Part shown: positions 44,206 through 53,276 of the stretch, piece after piece | Layout of the letters: every line of letters begins with the position of its first letter | Numbering within the stretch: position 1 is the stretch's first letter | Source of the DNA: an uncultured Saprospirales bacterium | GTDB taxonomy: Bacteria > Bacteroidota > Bacteroidia > Chitinophagales > Saprospiraceae | NCBI GenBank assembly: GCA_937926355.1 | Contig: CALAZP010000108.1 | Coordinates: forward strand, 1 to 56,481 | Length of the DNA stretch: 56,481 bases | Reading direction: 5' to 3' | The notes under the pieces: model-generated | Databases searched by the model: none | What the model saw: the letters and a program-made list of their open reading frames with translations, nothing else | Told to the model about the DNA's origin: nothing | Made by a program: the position numbers and the translations under genes

Positions 44206-44228
44206 TTGCATTTTATATTTTAATGCAA
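44206..44228. promoter_or_regulatory. Inverted repeat beside radC start, candidate operator
   Basis: Arms TTGCATT and AATGCAA (7 bp, perfect) separated by nine AT-only bases. It is 6 bases upstream of the radC start codon, within the region between divergent radC and rnpA. The product of the small HTH gene is one possible ligand. AT richness makes chance possible. Confidence 0.35.
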
Positions 44229-44302
44229 CCGGAATATTTGTAGCAATGCTTTGACCAAAATAATCTATTTTGCCCTTAGAAGCAATTTTTTGATTAATAT
44301 AG

Positions 44303-44698
44303 ATGAATTACTACAGCCAGAAATTGCCCAAAAGAGCACGGCTAAAAAGCACTAAAACCATTGCCAACTTGTTTGCCAAAGGCCAAAGTACTGCTAAATT
44401 TCCTTTAAGAATGGTCTGGGATATTCAATCTGAAGAGCCGTCCGCTCCTGAAAAAAGCAAAATGGCAGTGTCTGTTCCCAAAAAAAAAATAAAAAAAGCG
44501 GTTCATAGAAATCTCCTCAAAAGGCGCATTCGCGAAGCGTGGAGATGCAATAGAGGTTCCCTCATTATCCCCAAAAAAAACTATACCATAATGGTCTTGT
44601 TCATCTATAATGGCAACACCATCAACGATTTTAAAGCCATCCAACGCTCCATGAAGTTTCTCATAGAACAGTTGCAAGGAAACCTAAAACCAATTTAA
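44303..44698 (+). CDS. rnpA: Ribonuclease P protein component
   Basis: 131 residues. The RNA-binding arginine-rich motif AVHRNLLKRRIREAWR (about 70-85) is typical of Bacteroidota RnpA, as are KLPKRARLKSTKTIANLFAKG at the N-terminus and the C-terminal helix region. It assists tRNA 5' processing by the catalytic RNA, whose gene was not seen here. The usual rpmH upstream neighbour is absent. A secreted protein gene follows after 2 bases. Confidence 0.9.
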   Translation: MNYYSQKLPKRARLKSTKTIANLFAKGQSTAKFPLRMVWDIQSEEPSAPEKSKMAVSVPKKKIKKAVHRNLLKRRIREAWRCNRGSLIIPKKNYTIMVLFIYNGNTINDFKAIQRSMKFLIEQLQGNLKPI

Positions 44699-44700
44699 TT

Positions 44701-45228
44701 ATGACCCCATTTCTCAAATATATCTGGTTAATAATTTCTATCTCTTTCATTGGCAATTCCTTGTTAGCTCAAAGGGTCTTACAAATTGAAAAATTTGGAA
44801 ACCCCAAAACCAAAAAATTATTTCCAGGCGAAGAAATTGTTTATCAGATAAGAGATACCGAAGGCTGGTCGCGAGGTGTTATAGACCGACTAATTGTAGA
44901 TCAAAACTTGATTGGATTACAAAACAGATATATCAAATTAGAAGATATTACCGCATTTAGATATCACAGAGAATGGCCTAAACCTTTCGCCAAACAACTT
45001 TTTTGGTTTGGAGCAGCTTGGTCTTTTTACGGTTTTATTGGCCCGCTGACAGATGACGTTCCTGATAATGGGTATAGAAAAGCAGATGCCATAGTTACCG
45101 CCAGTAGTTGGGTAATTGCATTGGCACTCCCCAAAATATTAAACTATAGAATAGTCCGATTCGGAAAAAGAAAACGATTGAGAATGTTGGACTTAAATTT
45201 CTCGGCTGTACCCTATGATTTAAGGTAA
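44701..45228 (+). CDS. Secreted/membrane hypothetical protein cotranscribed with rnpA
   Basis: 175 residues; signal peptide near GNSLLAQ. The middle part (FPGEEIVYQIRDTEGWSRGVIDRL, EDITAFRYH) suggests a beta domain, then two hydrophobic segments (LFWFGAAWSFYGFIGPL and AIVTASSWVIALALP) and a basic tail. The family is not one I can name. It begins 2 bases after rnpA, and its last 16 bases overlap convergent aroQ. Confidence 0.75.
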   Translation: MTPFLKYIWLIISISFIGNSLLAQRVLQIEKFGNPKTKKLFPGEEIVYQIRDTEGWSRGVIDRLIVDQNLIGLQNRYIKLEDITAFRYHREWPKPFAKQLFWFGAAWSFYGFIGPLTDDVPDNGYRKADAIVTASSWVIALALPKILNYRIVRFGKRKRLRMLDLNFSAVPYDLR

Positions 45229-45647
45229 TGATAAACGAGGTATTCCATAGCCAAATGGTATCCCACGAGTCCTAGACCTATTATGGATCCCACACAATTA
45301 GGTGCCGTGTAGGAGTGGTGCCTAAATGCTTCCCTTGAAGCAACGTTAGAAATGTGTACCTCGACAACTGGAGCAGGTATAGCTGCAATGGCATCAGCCA
45401 AAGCTACTGAAGTGTGGGTATAGGCTGCCGGATTGAAAACTATGCCACCCCAATCAAAACCCACTTCATGTAATTTATCAACAAGTATTCCCTCATGATT
45501 ACTTTGAAAATATTCTAAATGAAAAGAAGACCACTTTTCCTTCATTTCTTGAAAAAAATCTTCAAAGCTACTACTGCCATATATTGAGGGTTCCCTTTTT
45601 CCCAAAAGATTCAAATTCGGCCCATTTAGAATTAAAATTCGTTTCAT
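45213..45647 (-). CDS. aroQ: Type II 3-dehydroquinate dehydratase
   Basis: 144 residues, standard length. LILNGPNLNLLGKREPSIYG contains the catalytic Arg/Tyr loop; FNPAAYTHTSVALADAI gives the substrate-binding Asn; EVHISN provides the catalytic His and REAFRHHS the C-terminal Arg. It dehydrates 3-dehydroquinate to 3-dehydroshikimate in the shikimate pathway, as a cytosolic dodecamer. It lies 7 bases after recQ on the same strand. Confidence 0.96.
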   Translation of the reverse strand: MKRILILNGPNLNLLGKREPSIYGSSSFEDFFQEMKEKWSSFHLEYFQSNHEGILVDKLHEVGFDWGGIVFNPAAYTHTSVALADAIAAIPAPVVEVHISNVASREAFRHHSYTAPNCVGSIIGLGLVGYHLAMEYLVYHYLKS

Positions 45648-45654
45648 TATTTGT

Positions 45655-47799
45655 TTAATTGGCCATTTCAGACATAAATTTTATCCTCATCAGTTTGATT
45701 TCCTCTAAGGTAATATCATCCTCTTTTAATTCTTCAAAAGCCGCCTCCTCCTGATCCGTTTCAGACTCCAAAAAGTAATCATAAATCTCCTCCCTTGCGT
45801 ATTCATCAATACAATCTTCCAAATAATAATCAATATTCAAACGGGTTCCAGAGGTCACTATAGCATATAATTCTTGTAATAATTCATCCATGGTGATATT
45901 ATTGGCATCCGCAAGATCCTCTAATGGGACTTTCCTATCAATCCCTTGAATTAAATTGACCTTAATTTTAGACTTCTGTGCCACTTGTTTGATTACAAAA
46001 TCCGTAGGTCTTTCAATGCCATGCTCTTCCACATATCCTCTAATCAATTCCAAAAACGGCTGCCCATATCGCTCTGCCTTACCTTTACTGACCCCAGTAA
46101 TTTGCGACATATCTTCTATGGTAATAGGATATTGAGTTGCCATATCTTCTAAGGAAGGATCTTGGAATATAACATAAGGTGGCACTTCCCTTTTTTGAGC
46201 CTCTTTTCTCCTTAAGTCTTTCAACATTTTAATCAACAATTCATCCAAAACTGCGGTACGTCCGATATCGTCATCAGAATCTGTCTCCTCCTTGTAATTG
46301 TTGTTTAAAGGAACTTTTATCTCCGAAGGATGCTCCAAAAATGCATACCCTTCAGGCCTCATTTTGAGCAATCCATAAGTTTCAATATCCTTATATAAAA
46401 AATCTTGTAAAAGGGCATTTCGATAGATAGAATACCAAAAATTTTCATCCTTGGTATTGCCCTTTTCCGCTAGTAACAAATCTACCAAGGCCTTAATTCC
46501 CAAGTTTTCTTCGACCTCCAATACCTTCTTTAGACCTTTAACCATTTCCGAACCCACTTCAACTTGCTCCTTTGGAGATTTACAATTGTCGCACATTTTG
46601 CCACAATTTTCCTCATCAAATTGCTCTCCAAAATAGTGTAATAAAAATTTCCTCCTACAAGAAGCAGTTTCAGAATAAGCCATAATTTCTTGCATCAACT
46701 GATGGCTCAACTCTCGCTCAGCTACTGGTTTGTCTCGGAGAAATTTTTCTAATTTCAAAATATCTTTATACGCGAAAAAGGCAATACAACGCCCCCCAAG
46801 ACCATCTCTCCCAGCTCTACCCGTCTCCTGATAATAATTTTCAATACTTTTCGGAATATCATAGTGTATTACAAATCGAACATCGGGCTTGTCTATCCCC
46901 ATCCCAAATGCAATAGTAGCCACTATCACATCCGTCCTTTCCATCAAAAAATCGTCTTGAGTTTTAGTTCTTAATTTAGCCTCCAGACCCGCGTGATAAG
47001 GAGCCGCTTTGATATCATTGACCTGAAGCGTTTGGGCTATAGTCTCTGCAGATTTTCTGCTTTGTACATATATAATTCCAGATTTTCCAGGCATTTGATG
47101 AATGATCTGTACAATCTTTTTGAGCGTAACTTCCGGCTTCCCCTTAGGCAAAACTTCGTAAAACAAATTGGGCCTGTTGAAGGAGGAAACAAAAGTGCTT
47201 TCCTGCTTCATATTCAGATTCTTGAGAATATCCATCTGAACTTTTGGCGTAGCCGTAGCCGTTAATGCAATGATCGGAATACTGCCCCCTATACCTTCCA
47301 ACATAGACTTTATCCGTCGATATTCAGGTCTAAAATCATGCCCCCATTCCGAAATACAATGTGCTTCATCCACCGCGACAAAACTAATATTTGCTTGCTT
47401 GAAAAATTCAATATTCTCTTCCTTAGTTAACGTTTCCGGGGCGACAAATAATAATTTGGTATTCCCATCGACAATATCTTGCTTGACTTGCTTCATCTGT
47501 CCCTTAGTCAAAGAAGAATTCAAAAAATGGGCAACCTCGTCTCTTTGGCTATGACTTCTAATAGAATCCACCTGATTTTTCATTAAAGCAATCAACGGAG
47601 AAATAACCAAAGCAGTACCCTCCATAATAAGCGCAGGCAATTGGTAACACAAAGATTTTCCTCCACCAGTTGGCATGATAACAAAAGTATCCTTCCCATC
47701 AAGAACACTCTTCACTATCTTTTCCTGTTGAGATTTGAATTCATCAAACCCAAAGTAATCTTTTAAAGCTTTATGCAAACTATTCGCACTCAATGTCAT
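45655..47799 (-). CDS. recQ: ATP-dependent DNA helicase RecQ
   Basis: 714 residues. Helicase motif I is MPTGGGKSLCYQLPA, motif II VDEAHCISEWGHDF, motif VI YYQETGRAGRDGLGG. The zinc-binding Cys set CRRKFLLHYFGE... CGKMCDNCK (about 380-405) is followed by RQC/winged-helix and HRDC-like regions, with an acidic C-terminal tail. RecQ unwinds recombination intermediates. It heads an operon with aroQ; the 170-base region to the divergent kdsD gene contains a 12-bp palindrome. Confidence 0.95.
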   Translation of the reverse strand: MTLSANSLHKALKDYFGFDEFKSQQEKIVKSVLDGKDTFVIMPTGGGKSLCYQLPALIMEGTALVISPLIALMKNQVDSIRSHSQRDEVAHFLNSSLTKGQMKQVKQDIVDGNTKLLFVAPETLTKEENIEFFKQANISFVAVDEAHCISEWGHDFRPEYRRIKSMLEGIGGSIPIIALTATATPKVQMDILKNLNMKQESTFVSSFNRPNLFYEVLPKGKPEVTLKKIVQIIHQMPGKSGIIYVQSRKSAETIAQTLQVNDIKAAPYHAGLEAKLRTKTQDDFLMERTDVIVATIAFGMGIDKPDVRFVIHYDIPKSIENYYQETGRAGRDGLGGRCIAFFAYKDILKLEKFLRDKPVAERELSHQLMQEIMAYSETASCRRKFLLHYFGEQFDEENCGKMCDNCKSPKEQVEVGSEMVKGLKKVLEVEENLGIKALVDLLLAEKGNTKDENFWYSIYRNALLQDFLYKDIETYGLLKMRPEGYAFLEHPSEIKVPLNNNYKEETDSDDDIGRTAVLDELLIKMLKDLRRKEAQKREVPPYVIFQDPSLEDMATQYPITIEDMSQITGVSKGKAERYGQPFLELIRGYVEEHGIERPTDFVIKQVAQKSKIKVNLIQGIDRKVPLEDLADANNITMDELLQELYAIVTSGTRLNIDYYLEDCIDEYAREEIYDYFLESETDQEEAAFEELKEDDITLEEIKLMRIKFMSEMAN

Positions 47800-48026
47800 T
47801 TTCTTCTTTCATTTTTGATGTACCCTATTTCATTTCTCACCAAAGAATCGCACATCAATTCATTGTTAATATAAAAACCTTTGATCAAAGTGTTTTTTAG
47901 AAAAATTATTATTCGTGTTTTCAGACAAATTTAAAAGATAGGTGCTCCGATTTTTCTTTTGCTTAAATCTTGGCTATCATTACCTTACAATTTGTCAAAA
48001 AGTTTGCAAAACTACAAAACCATTCC

Positions 48027-49001
48027 GTGAATATTAACGACCTCATTGTTAAAACCGCTCAGCATACTATTGATATTGAATCAAATACCATTCAAAACTT
48101 ATCCAATTCAATAGATGAGCACTTTGTTCAAACCGTCCTAACCTTGCTGCAAAGCAAGGGCCGCCTCATCATTACAGGAGTGGGGAAAAGTGCGCTTATA
48201 GGGCAAAAAATGGTCTCAACGCTTAATTCAACCGGCACACCTGCCATTTTTATGCATGCAGCTGACGCCATTCACGGTGATTTGGGAATGATCATACCTG
48301 ATGATATTGTCCTTTGTATTTCCAAAAGTGGCCTCACTCCTGAAATTAAAGTCCTCATCCCCCTGCTCAAAAGTCGCAACACCACCATCATCGCTATGGT
48401 AGCTGATCAAAATTCGCTATTGGCCAAATCCGCTCATTTCATACTTCATACCCCAGTAGAAAAAGAAGCTGACCCCAATAACTTAGCACCAACAGCAAGT
48501 ACCACCGCTCAAATAGCCATGGGTGATGCTTTAGCCACTGCCTTAATCGCAGCTCGAGGTTTCTCAGCTGAAGATTTTGCGCGCCACCACCCTGGAGGAA
48601 CACTAGGCAAACAAATGTACTTGACTGTAGAGACCCTTTATAAGAATAATGAAAGACCCGCCGTCTCTCCTACTGATGACCTTTCAGCAGTTATCCTAGA
48701 AATTACTTCCAAAAGATTAGGGGCTGCAGTAGTCGTAGACCAGCAAAAAAAAGCAATGGGAATCATTACAGATGGAGACCTGAGAAGGATGTTAAATCAA
48801 GGGGCAACCGACCTGTCTCAAATTACAGCGTTTCAAATAATGAACCCCAATCCCAAAATAATTCAACCTAATCTCTTAGCAGTTAATGCCTTGGAAATCA
48901 TGCGAAAAAACAGTATAACTCAGCTGATTGTCTGCGAAAAAAATAATACCTATTTGGGAATTGTGCACCTTCACGACCTACTCAGAGAAGGAATTATTTA
49001 A
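48027..49001 (+). CDS. kdsD: KpsF/GutQ-type arabinose-5-phosphate isomerase
   Basis: About 324 residues from a GTG at 48027 (VNINDLIVKTAQHTIDIE), which aligns best with the family start; the open frame reaches a TTG at 47970. A SIS domain (GRLIITGVGKSALIGQKMVS, GDLGMIIPDDIVLCISKSG) is followed by HHPGGTLGKQM and two CBS domains (AVVVDQQKKAMGIITDGDLRRML and the end). It makes arabinose-5-phosphate for Kdo in lipopolysaccharide synthesis. It heads the DoxX/GH20-M81 strand run with a 52-base gap. Confidence 0.92.
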   Translation: MNINDLIVKTAQHTIDIESNTIQNLSNSIDEHFVQTVLTLLQSKGRLIITGVGKSALIGQKMVSTLNSTGTPAIFMHAADAIHGDLGMIIPDDIVLCISKSGLTPEIKVLIPLLKSRNTTIIAMVADQNSLLAKSAHFILHTPVEKEADPNNLAPTASTTAQIAMGDALATALIAARGFSAEDFARHHPGGTLGKQMYLTVETLYKNNERPAVSPTDDLSAVILEITSKRLGAAVVVDQQKKAMGIITDGDLRRMLNQGATDLSQITAFQIMNPNPKIIQPNLLAVNALEIMRKNSITQLIVCEKNNTYLGIVHLHDLLREGII

Positions 49002-49053
49002 TCCCTGCCTACTTTTTTTTCCTTATTTTTAAAACAGCAAAAAGCCCTATATC

Positions 49054-49482
49054 ATGAGTAAAAAAAAATCTAAAAGACTTCATGTCACCCTATGGGTAGC
49101 TCAATTCGTGCTCGGTCTTACCTTTATAATGGCGGGATTGATGAAGTTAATTACCCCCATTTCAGAGCTGCAAAATAACCTAAGTTGGGTCAACGAATTA
49201 CCAGAACTGCTTTTGGTCATTGGGGTTGCAGAGCTTCTCGGCGGAATTGGACTGCTCCTTCCCTCTCTATTGAATATCTATCCCCGAATTTCTGCTTTCG
49301 CAGCCATAGGCCTACTCATTATTATGATTTTAGCAGCTGGCTATCATCTCATTTATAAAGAATATAGTTCTATCCCCATTAATCTATTATTTGGATCACT
49401 ATCCTATTTTTCATCGCTTGGGGAAGACTCAAAGCAGTACCCCTGCCTTTTAAACACTAAAAATCATTTGTCATGCGCATAG
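49054..49482 (+). CDS. DoxX-family membrane protein
   Basis: 142 residues with four membrane helices (LWVAQFVLGLTFIMAGLMKL, LLLVIGVAELLGGIGLLL, FAAIGLLIIMILAAGYH and the end). The first resembles DoxX-like proteins of the DoxX/MauE fold. Their roles are poorly defined, sometimes linked to oxidative stress or quinone chemistry. Its stop overlaps the start of the next gene by 10 bases (ATGCGCATAG), a likely coupled translation. Confidence 0.85.
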   Translation: MSKKKSKRLHVTLWVAQFVLGLTFIMAGLMKLITPISELQNNLSWVNELPELLLVIGVAELLGGIGLLLPSLLNIYPRISAFAAIGLLIIMILAAGYHLIYKEYSSIPINLLFGSLSYFSSLGEDSKQYPCLLNTKNHLSCA

Positions 49483-52400
49483 TCTTTTCTATCCTTTTCT
49501 TATCCATTGGTTTCTTTGGTTTTAATCAATCCATTATACCTTCGGTAAAAAACCTCACCCTCCAAGCCCCAACCGAAAATCAAGGAATTCCAGGCGACCA
49601 AATCCTTTACGCCTATTCCCCCAGCCAATTACATCTTCCTGTAAGACTTGGCGGTAGTGCTGGTTTGAAAAGTACCAATCAGCCAGACCAAGCCAACGTC
49701 TTCTTTGATATCAATCCCCAATTGAATACCCCATCTGAAGGATACCAAATCAGCATAAAAGACCATAAAATATTCCTCTCTGGCAAAGACCAAGCAGGCC
49801 TTTTCTATGCTTTTGTAACTCTAGATCAATTATTAAAAGATTACGCGGTCCTACCCAATTTAGAACTTATTGATTACCCCTCTATTGGGTTTAGACCCAT
49901 TCATATTGATGTCAAACATCATCTGGAGAAAAAGGAGTACTACTACAACCTAATAGATTTTTTAGCGCAGCTCAAAATCAATGGAATCATTCTAGAGTTA
50001 GAAGACAAAATTAAATATACCAATAGAACGGCCATTGCCTCTCAAGATGCCTTTTCCATAGAAGAGTGGAAAGCTCTCAGCGATTATGCTATGGAAAGAA
50101 ATATCTCCATCAGCCCCTTAGTTCAGGGTCTAGGCCATGCCTCATATATATTAAAACACCCTCAATACCAAGAACTAAGAGATGACCTTGAAAGCGATTG
50201 GGCTTTTAATCCCCTCGATCCTGCAACGTACGAACTCCAATTTGATTTGTATCGTCAAGCTATGGAAGCTACCCCCCATGGTAAATATTTACATGTGGGA
50301 GGAGATGAAGTACAAACCACAGGAAGAGAAAGTGGCCAATCAGCCCTTGAACTCAACCTCATTTGGCTAAATAAAGTATCTGAATTTGCCGCTCAAAATG
50401 GTAGAATTCCCATTTTTTGGGATGATATGCCCCTCAAACAGGCAGAAGTGTACTATCCCATGTTTGACCAAAATATGCCTAAAGAAAAAGTGGATTCTCT
50501 TTGGATGGCTAATAAAGGTAATCTAGAGCAATTTTTGGATCGCTTTCCCAAAAATTGCATTTACATGCGATGGAACTACTCCCATGCCGAAACTTATGGA
50601 AATGATAAAGCCATGCAGTGGTTTACCGCCAATGGACTCAAAGTTATGGGAGCAACAGCTGGTCAAACTAGATGGACTTTAATGCCGAGATCCGAAAGCA
50701 ATTTGGATCAAATTCAAATATTCGCTCAAAAAACCCTTGCTTACCAATTAGAAGGACTTCTCTTGACGCTATGGGATGACGATTCCCCACATTTTGAATT
50801 ATACAAAAGAGGCATTACCGGTTTTGGAATCCAAACCTGGGAGGGAGGAACAACGGATAAAGAAATGATCAAATCACAATTTAGGAAGTTGTTCTTTGGA
50901 CCTGCCCTAACTGGGCAAGAATGGGCCTTTATAGATGATTTAGAGGAAGTTGTTGAAGCGTGGATTCCTATTTATCTTAAAGAAGGGTACGCCAGACACA
51001 CCCTATTAAGAGGAAATAATAAAACAGAAGCCATTATTAGTTTGCCAGACCCTAACCAAAAAGGCGCCTGGGTTAATCAAAACGCACAAAAACTTGAAAT
51101 CGCCAAACAAAAAATAACTCAGTTACAAAAAATTGAATCTACTATTCAATTACTTAAAAAGGAGGAAATTCGTCAACCCTACACCCTGGCTATCTATGAA
51201 CAAGTTGTTCAACTCACCAAATTTTCATTTAACAGCTTACTGCTGTTGGAGGCCTATGACCTTGCACAAACAAAAGAAGAATCCATAGATTTACTTGATA
51301 AAATACAGCAACTTCCCGCCACTTTCCGAACCATGAGGCGAGAGTTTGAAAGGGTATATGGGCAAACCCGAGTTTTGGAAAAACCGAAAGGATACCAACT
51401 TGACCAAGACCATCACAACCACCCAGCTAATCAGTCTGTCAATTTTGATTGGCAATTTTTCGGTGAGTTATTCTTTTTAGAAAAACTCCAAAACAGCCCA
51501 CTAATGGCTGACGCCAGACCCCTGCCTAAAATTGCAATAGCTGGACTGGCTATAGAATCAAGTACTTTTTCACCAGCCAGAACAGAAGCAGCAGCCTTCC
51601 ACGCCAAAAGGGGGAACGAAATATTTAACCTATACCCTTTTATGAGGGAGAAAAGCCCGCAAAGATCTGCTGCTGAATGGATTCCAATCCTAAAAGGACA
51701 TGCCTTGCCAGGTGGAATGGTCACCAGGGCTTCTTATGAGAGTCTCCTCAATGAAATACTCGAAGGTTTAGCCAAAAACCTACCTCTGGATGGGATATTT
51801 TTTGATATCCATGGCGCTATGAGTGTAGAGGGATTAGATGACCCTGAAGGCAATATGATAGAGCGAATCCGAGCAGTAGTTGGAACTGAACCCTTGATCT
51901 CCACCAGTATGGATTTACATGGAAATGTTAGTGAAAAATTAGCCGGCCTATCAGATTTAATCACCTGTTACCGTATGGCACCTCATGAAGATGCTTTGGA
52001 AAGCAAACAAAGAGCAGTGGATAATTTATTGGAGAGAATACAATCAGGTAAAGGACGTCCAGCTTTCAAAGCCAGAGTAAAAGTCCCTATTTTATTACCC
52101 GGAGAAAAAACTTCTACCAGAGTAGAACCAGGAAAATCCCTTTATGCCATGGTAGATCCCCTGACTAAAAACCCAGGAATTATAGATGCTGCTATTTGGA
52201 TGGGATATCCATGGGCAGATGAACCCAGAAACCACGGCGTGGTTATGGTGGTCGGGGATAACCAAGAAGAAGTAGAAAAAGGTGCAGAACAATTAGCAAA
52301 TGCCTTTTGGGAAGTAAGACATGATTTCGAGTTTGTTGCCCCAACTACTACCCTCGAAGAAGCTTTGAATTCTGCCTTTGAAAATCAAAATCCACCGTTT

Positions 52401-53021
52401 TTTATCAGTGATATGGGTGATAATCCTACTGCTGGCGGAGCTGGTGATGTGACTTGGACCCTACATGAGCTAATGAAGCACCCCGTATTAAGTCAACCTA
52501 ATGGTCCCTCTTTAATTTATGCCTCCATTCCAGGTCCCGATATTACCAATAAAGCATTGAAAGCAGGAATAGGAGCAGAAATTGAAGGAATGGCAGGAGC
52601 TATAGTGGATGATAGGTATGCCCCTCCCATTACACTAAAAGGAAAGGTACACGCCATCAAAAAAGGAGATAGAAACGCAGCAGTAGAAGTAGTACTCCAA
52701 ATAAATAACAACTATATTATTGTGACTGAAAAAAGAAAACCATATCACTATTTAAAGGATTTTACAGATCTAAATTTAGATCCTCAAAACACTGAAATAG
52801 TAATGGTTAAAATTGGTTACCTGGTCCCTGAATTATATCAAATCCAAAATGGCTGGCTCATGGCCTTAACCCCAGGAGGAGTGGATCAAGACCTCATTCG
52901 ATTGCCCTACAAAAGGTTAGAGCGCCCGATTTTTCCCTTGGACCAAAAAATGAAAACGCCTAACCTTAAAGCAGTACTGATGCCAACAGCGCCAAACTAT
53001 CAAATGGTCAATAACCGTTAG
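49473..53021 (+). CDS. Secreted GH20-like glycosidase fused to M81 (MlrC-like) metallopeptidase
   Basis: 1182 residues; signal peptide-like N-terminus (IVFSILFLSIGFFGFNQ). A GH20b-like N-domain (about 70-125) precedes a GH20-like barrel: RPIHIDVKHHL, the catalytic pair D278-E279 in HVGGDEV, FWDD, TLWDDDSPHFELY. A helical linker follows to about 680. Residues 684-1170 are a complete M81 domain: AIESSTFSP (E695), FDIHGAM (H780), MDLHGN (D814, H816), MAPHED (H838), DMGDNPTAGGAGD. E695, H780, D814, H816 and H838 are candidate metal ligands. Both catalytic centres appear intact. Substrate unknown; a glycopeptide is plausible. Confidence 0.88.
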   Translation: MRIVFSILFLSIGFFGFNQSIIPSVKNLTLQAPTENQGIPGDQILYAYSPSQLHLPVRLGGSAGLKSTNQPDQANVFFDINPQLNTPSEGYQISIKDHKIFLSGKDQAGLFYAFVTLDQLLKDYAVLPNLELIDYPSIGFRPIHIDVKHHLEKKEYYYNLIDFLAQLKINGIILELEDKIKYTNRTAIASQDAFSIEEWKALSDYAMERNISISPLVQGLGHASYILKHPQYQELRDDLESDWAFNPLDPATYELQFDLYRQAMEATPHGKYLHVGGDEVQTTGRESGQSALELNLIWLNKVSEFAAQNGRIPIFWDDMPLKQAEVYYPMFDQNMPKEKVDSLWMANKGNLEQFLDRFPKNCIYMRWNYSHAETYGNDKAMQWFTANGLKVMGATAGQTRWTLMPRSESNLDQIQIFAQKTLAYQLEGLLLTLWDDDSPHFELYKRGITGFGIQTWEGGTTDKEMIKSQFRKLFFGPALTGQEWAFIDDLEEVVEAWIPIYLKEGYARHTLLRGNNKTEAIISLPDPNQKGAWVNQNAQKLEIAKQKITQLQKIESTIQLLKKEEIRQPYTLAIYEQVVQLTKFSFNSLLLLEAYDLAQTKEESIDLLDKIQQLPATFRTMRREFERVYGQTRVLEKPKGYQLDQDHHNHPANQSVNFDWQFFGELFFLEKLQNSPLMADARPLPKIAIAGLAIESSTFSPARTEAAAFHAKRGNEIFNLYPFMREKSPQRSAAEWIPILKGHALPGGMVTRASYESLLNEILEGLAKNLPLDGIFFDIHGAMSVEGLDDPEGNMIERIRAVVGTEPLISTSMDLHGNVSEKLAGLSDLITCYRMAPHEDALESKQRAVDNLLERIQSGKGRPAFKARVKVPILLPGEKTSTRVEPGKSLYAMVDPLTKNPGIIDAAIWMGYPWADEPRNHGVVMVVGDNQEEVEKGAEQLANAFWEVRHDFEFVAPTTTLEEALNSAFENQNPPFFISDMGDNPTAGGAGDVTWTLHELMKHPVLSQPNGPSLIYASIPGPDITNKALKAGIGAEIEGMAGAIVDDRYAPPITLKGKVHAIKKGDRNAAVEVVLQINNNYIIVTEKRKPYHYLKDFTDLNLDPQNTEIVMVKIGYLVPELYQIQNGWLMALTPGGVDQDLIRLPYKRLERPIFPLDQKMKTPNLKAVLMPTAPNYQMVNNR

Positions 53022-53218
53022 TGGCTTTTTCTGGCTCGATAAAAATAATAACATAGGGTAAGGCCAACCACTATTAAAAGGAGATTGCCCCATATATAAC
53101 CTTTACCGTATGGGGACAATACAGAATAATCAACTAAATATCGGGATAGCGCACCTATCCCTAGTACAACTAATATTACTCCAATTACTAACCAGAGATA
53201 ACTGCCTTTATCAAACAT
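53018..53218 (-). CDS. Small two-helix membrane protein
   Basis: 66 residues from the ATG at 53218 (MFDKGSYLWL); an in-frame TTG at 53251 would add 11. Two membrane helices (LWLVIGVILVVLGIGALSRYL and IWGNLLLIVVGLTLCYYFY) and a basic tail (RARKSH). No family recognised. Its last 4 bases overlap the end of the GH20-M81 gene, convergent. It lies downstream of the Bor-like gene and may be in the same transcript. Confidence 0.6.
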   Translation of the reverse strand: MFDKGSYLWLVIGVILVVLGIGALSRYLVDYSVLSPYGKGYIWGNLLLIVVGLTLCYYFYRARKSH

Positions 53219-53238
53219 ACCATTGAAAGGATTAGAAT

Positions 53239-53273
53239 ATGGGCATTCCAAGCAGAAACGCCCATGTTCTGCT
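53239..53273. promoter_or_regulatory. Two overlapping hairpin-forming repeats
   Basis: ATGGGC/GCCCAT (53239-53244 with 53260-53265) and AGCAGAA/TTCTGCT (53251-53257 with 53267-53273) share bases, so the two hairpins exclude each other. On the minus strand they lie between the Bor-like stop and the small membrane-protein start. No strong U tract follows, so a terminator is uncertain. Confidence 0.35.
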
Positions 53274-53276
53274 GTT

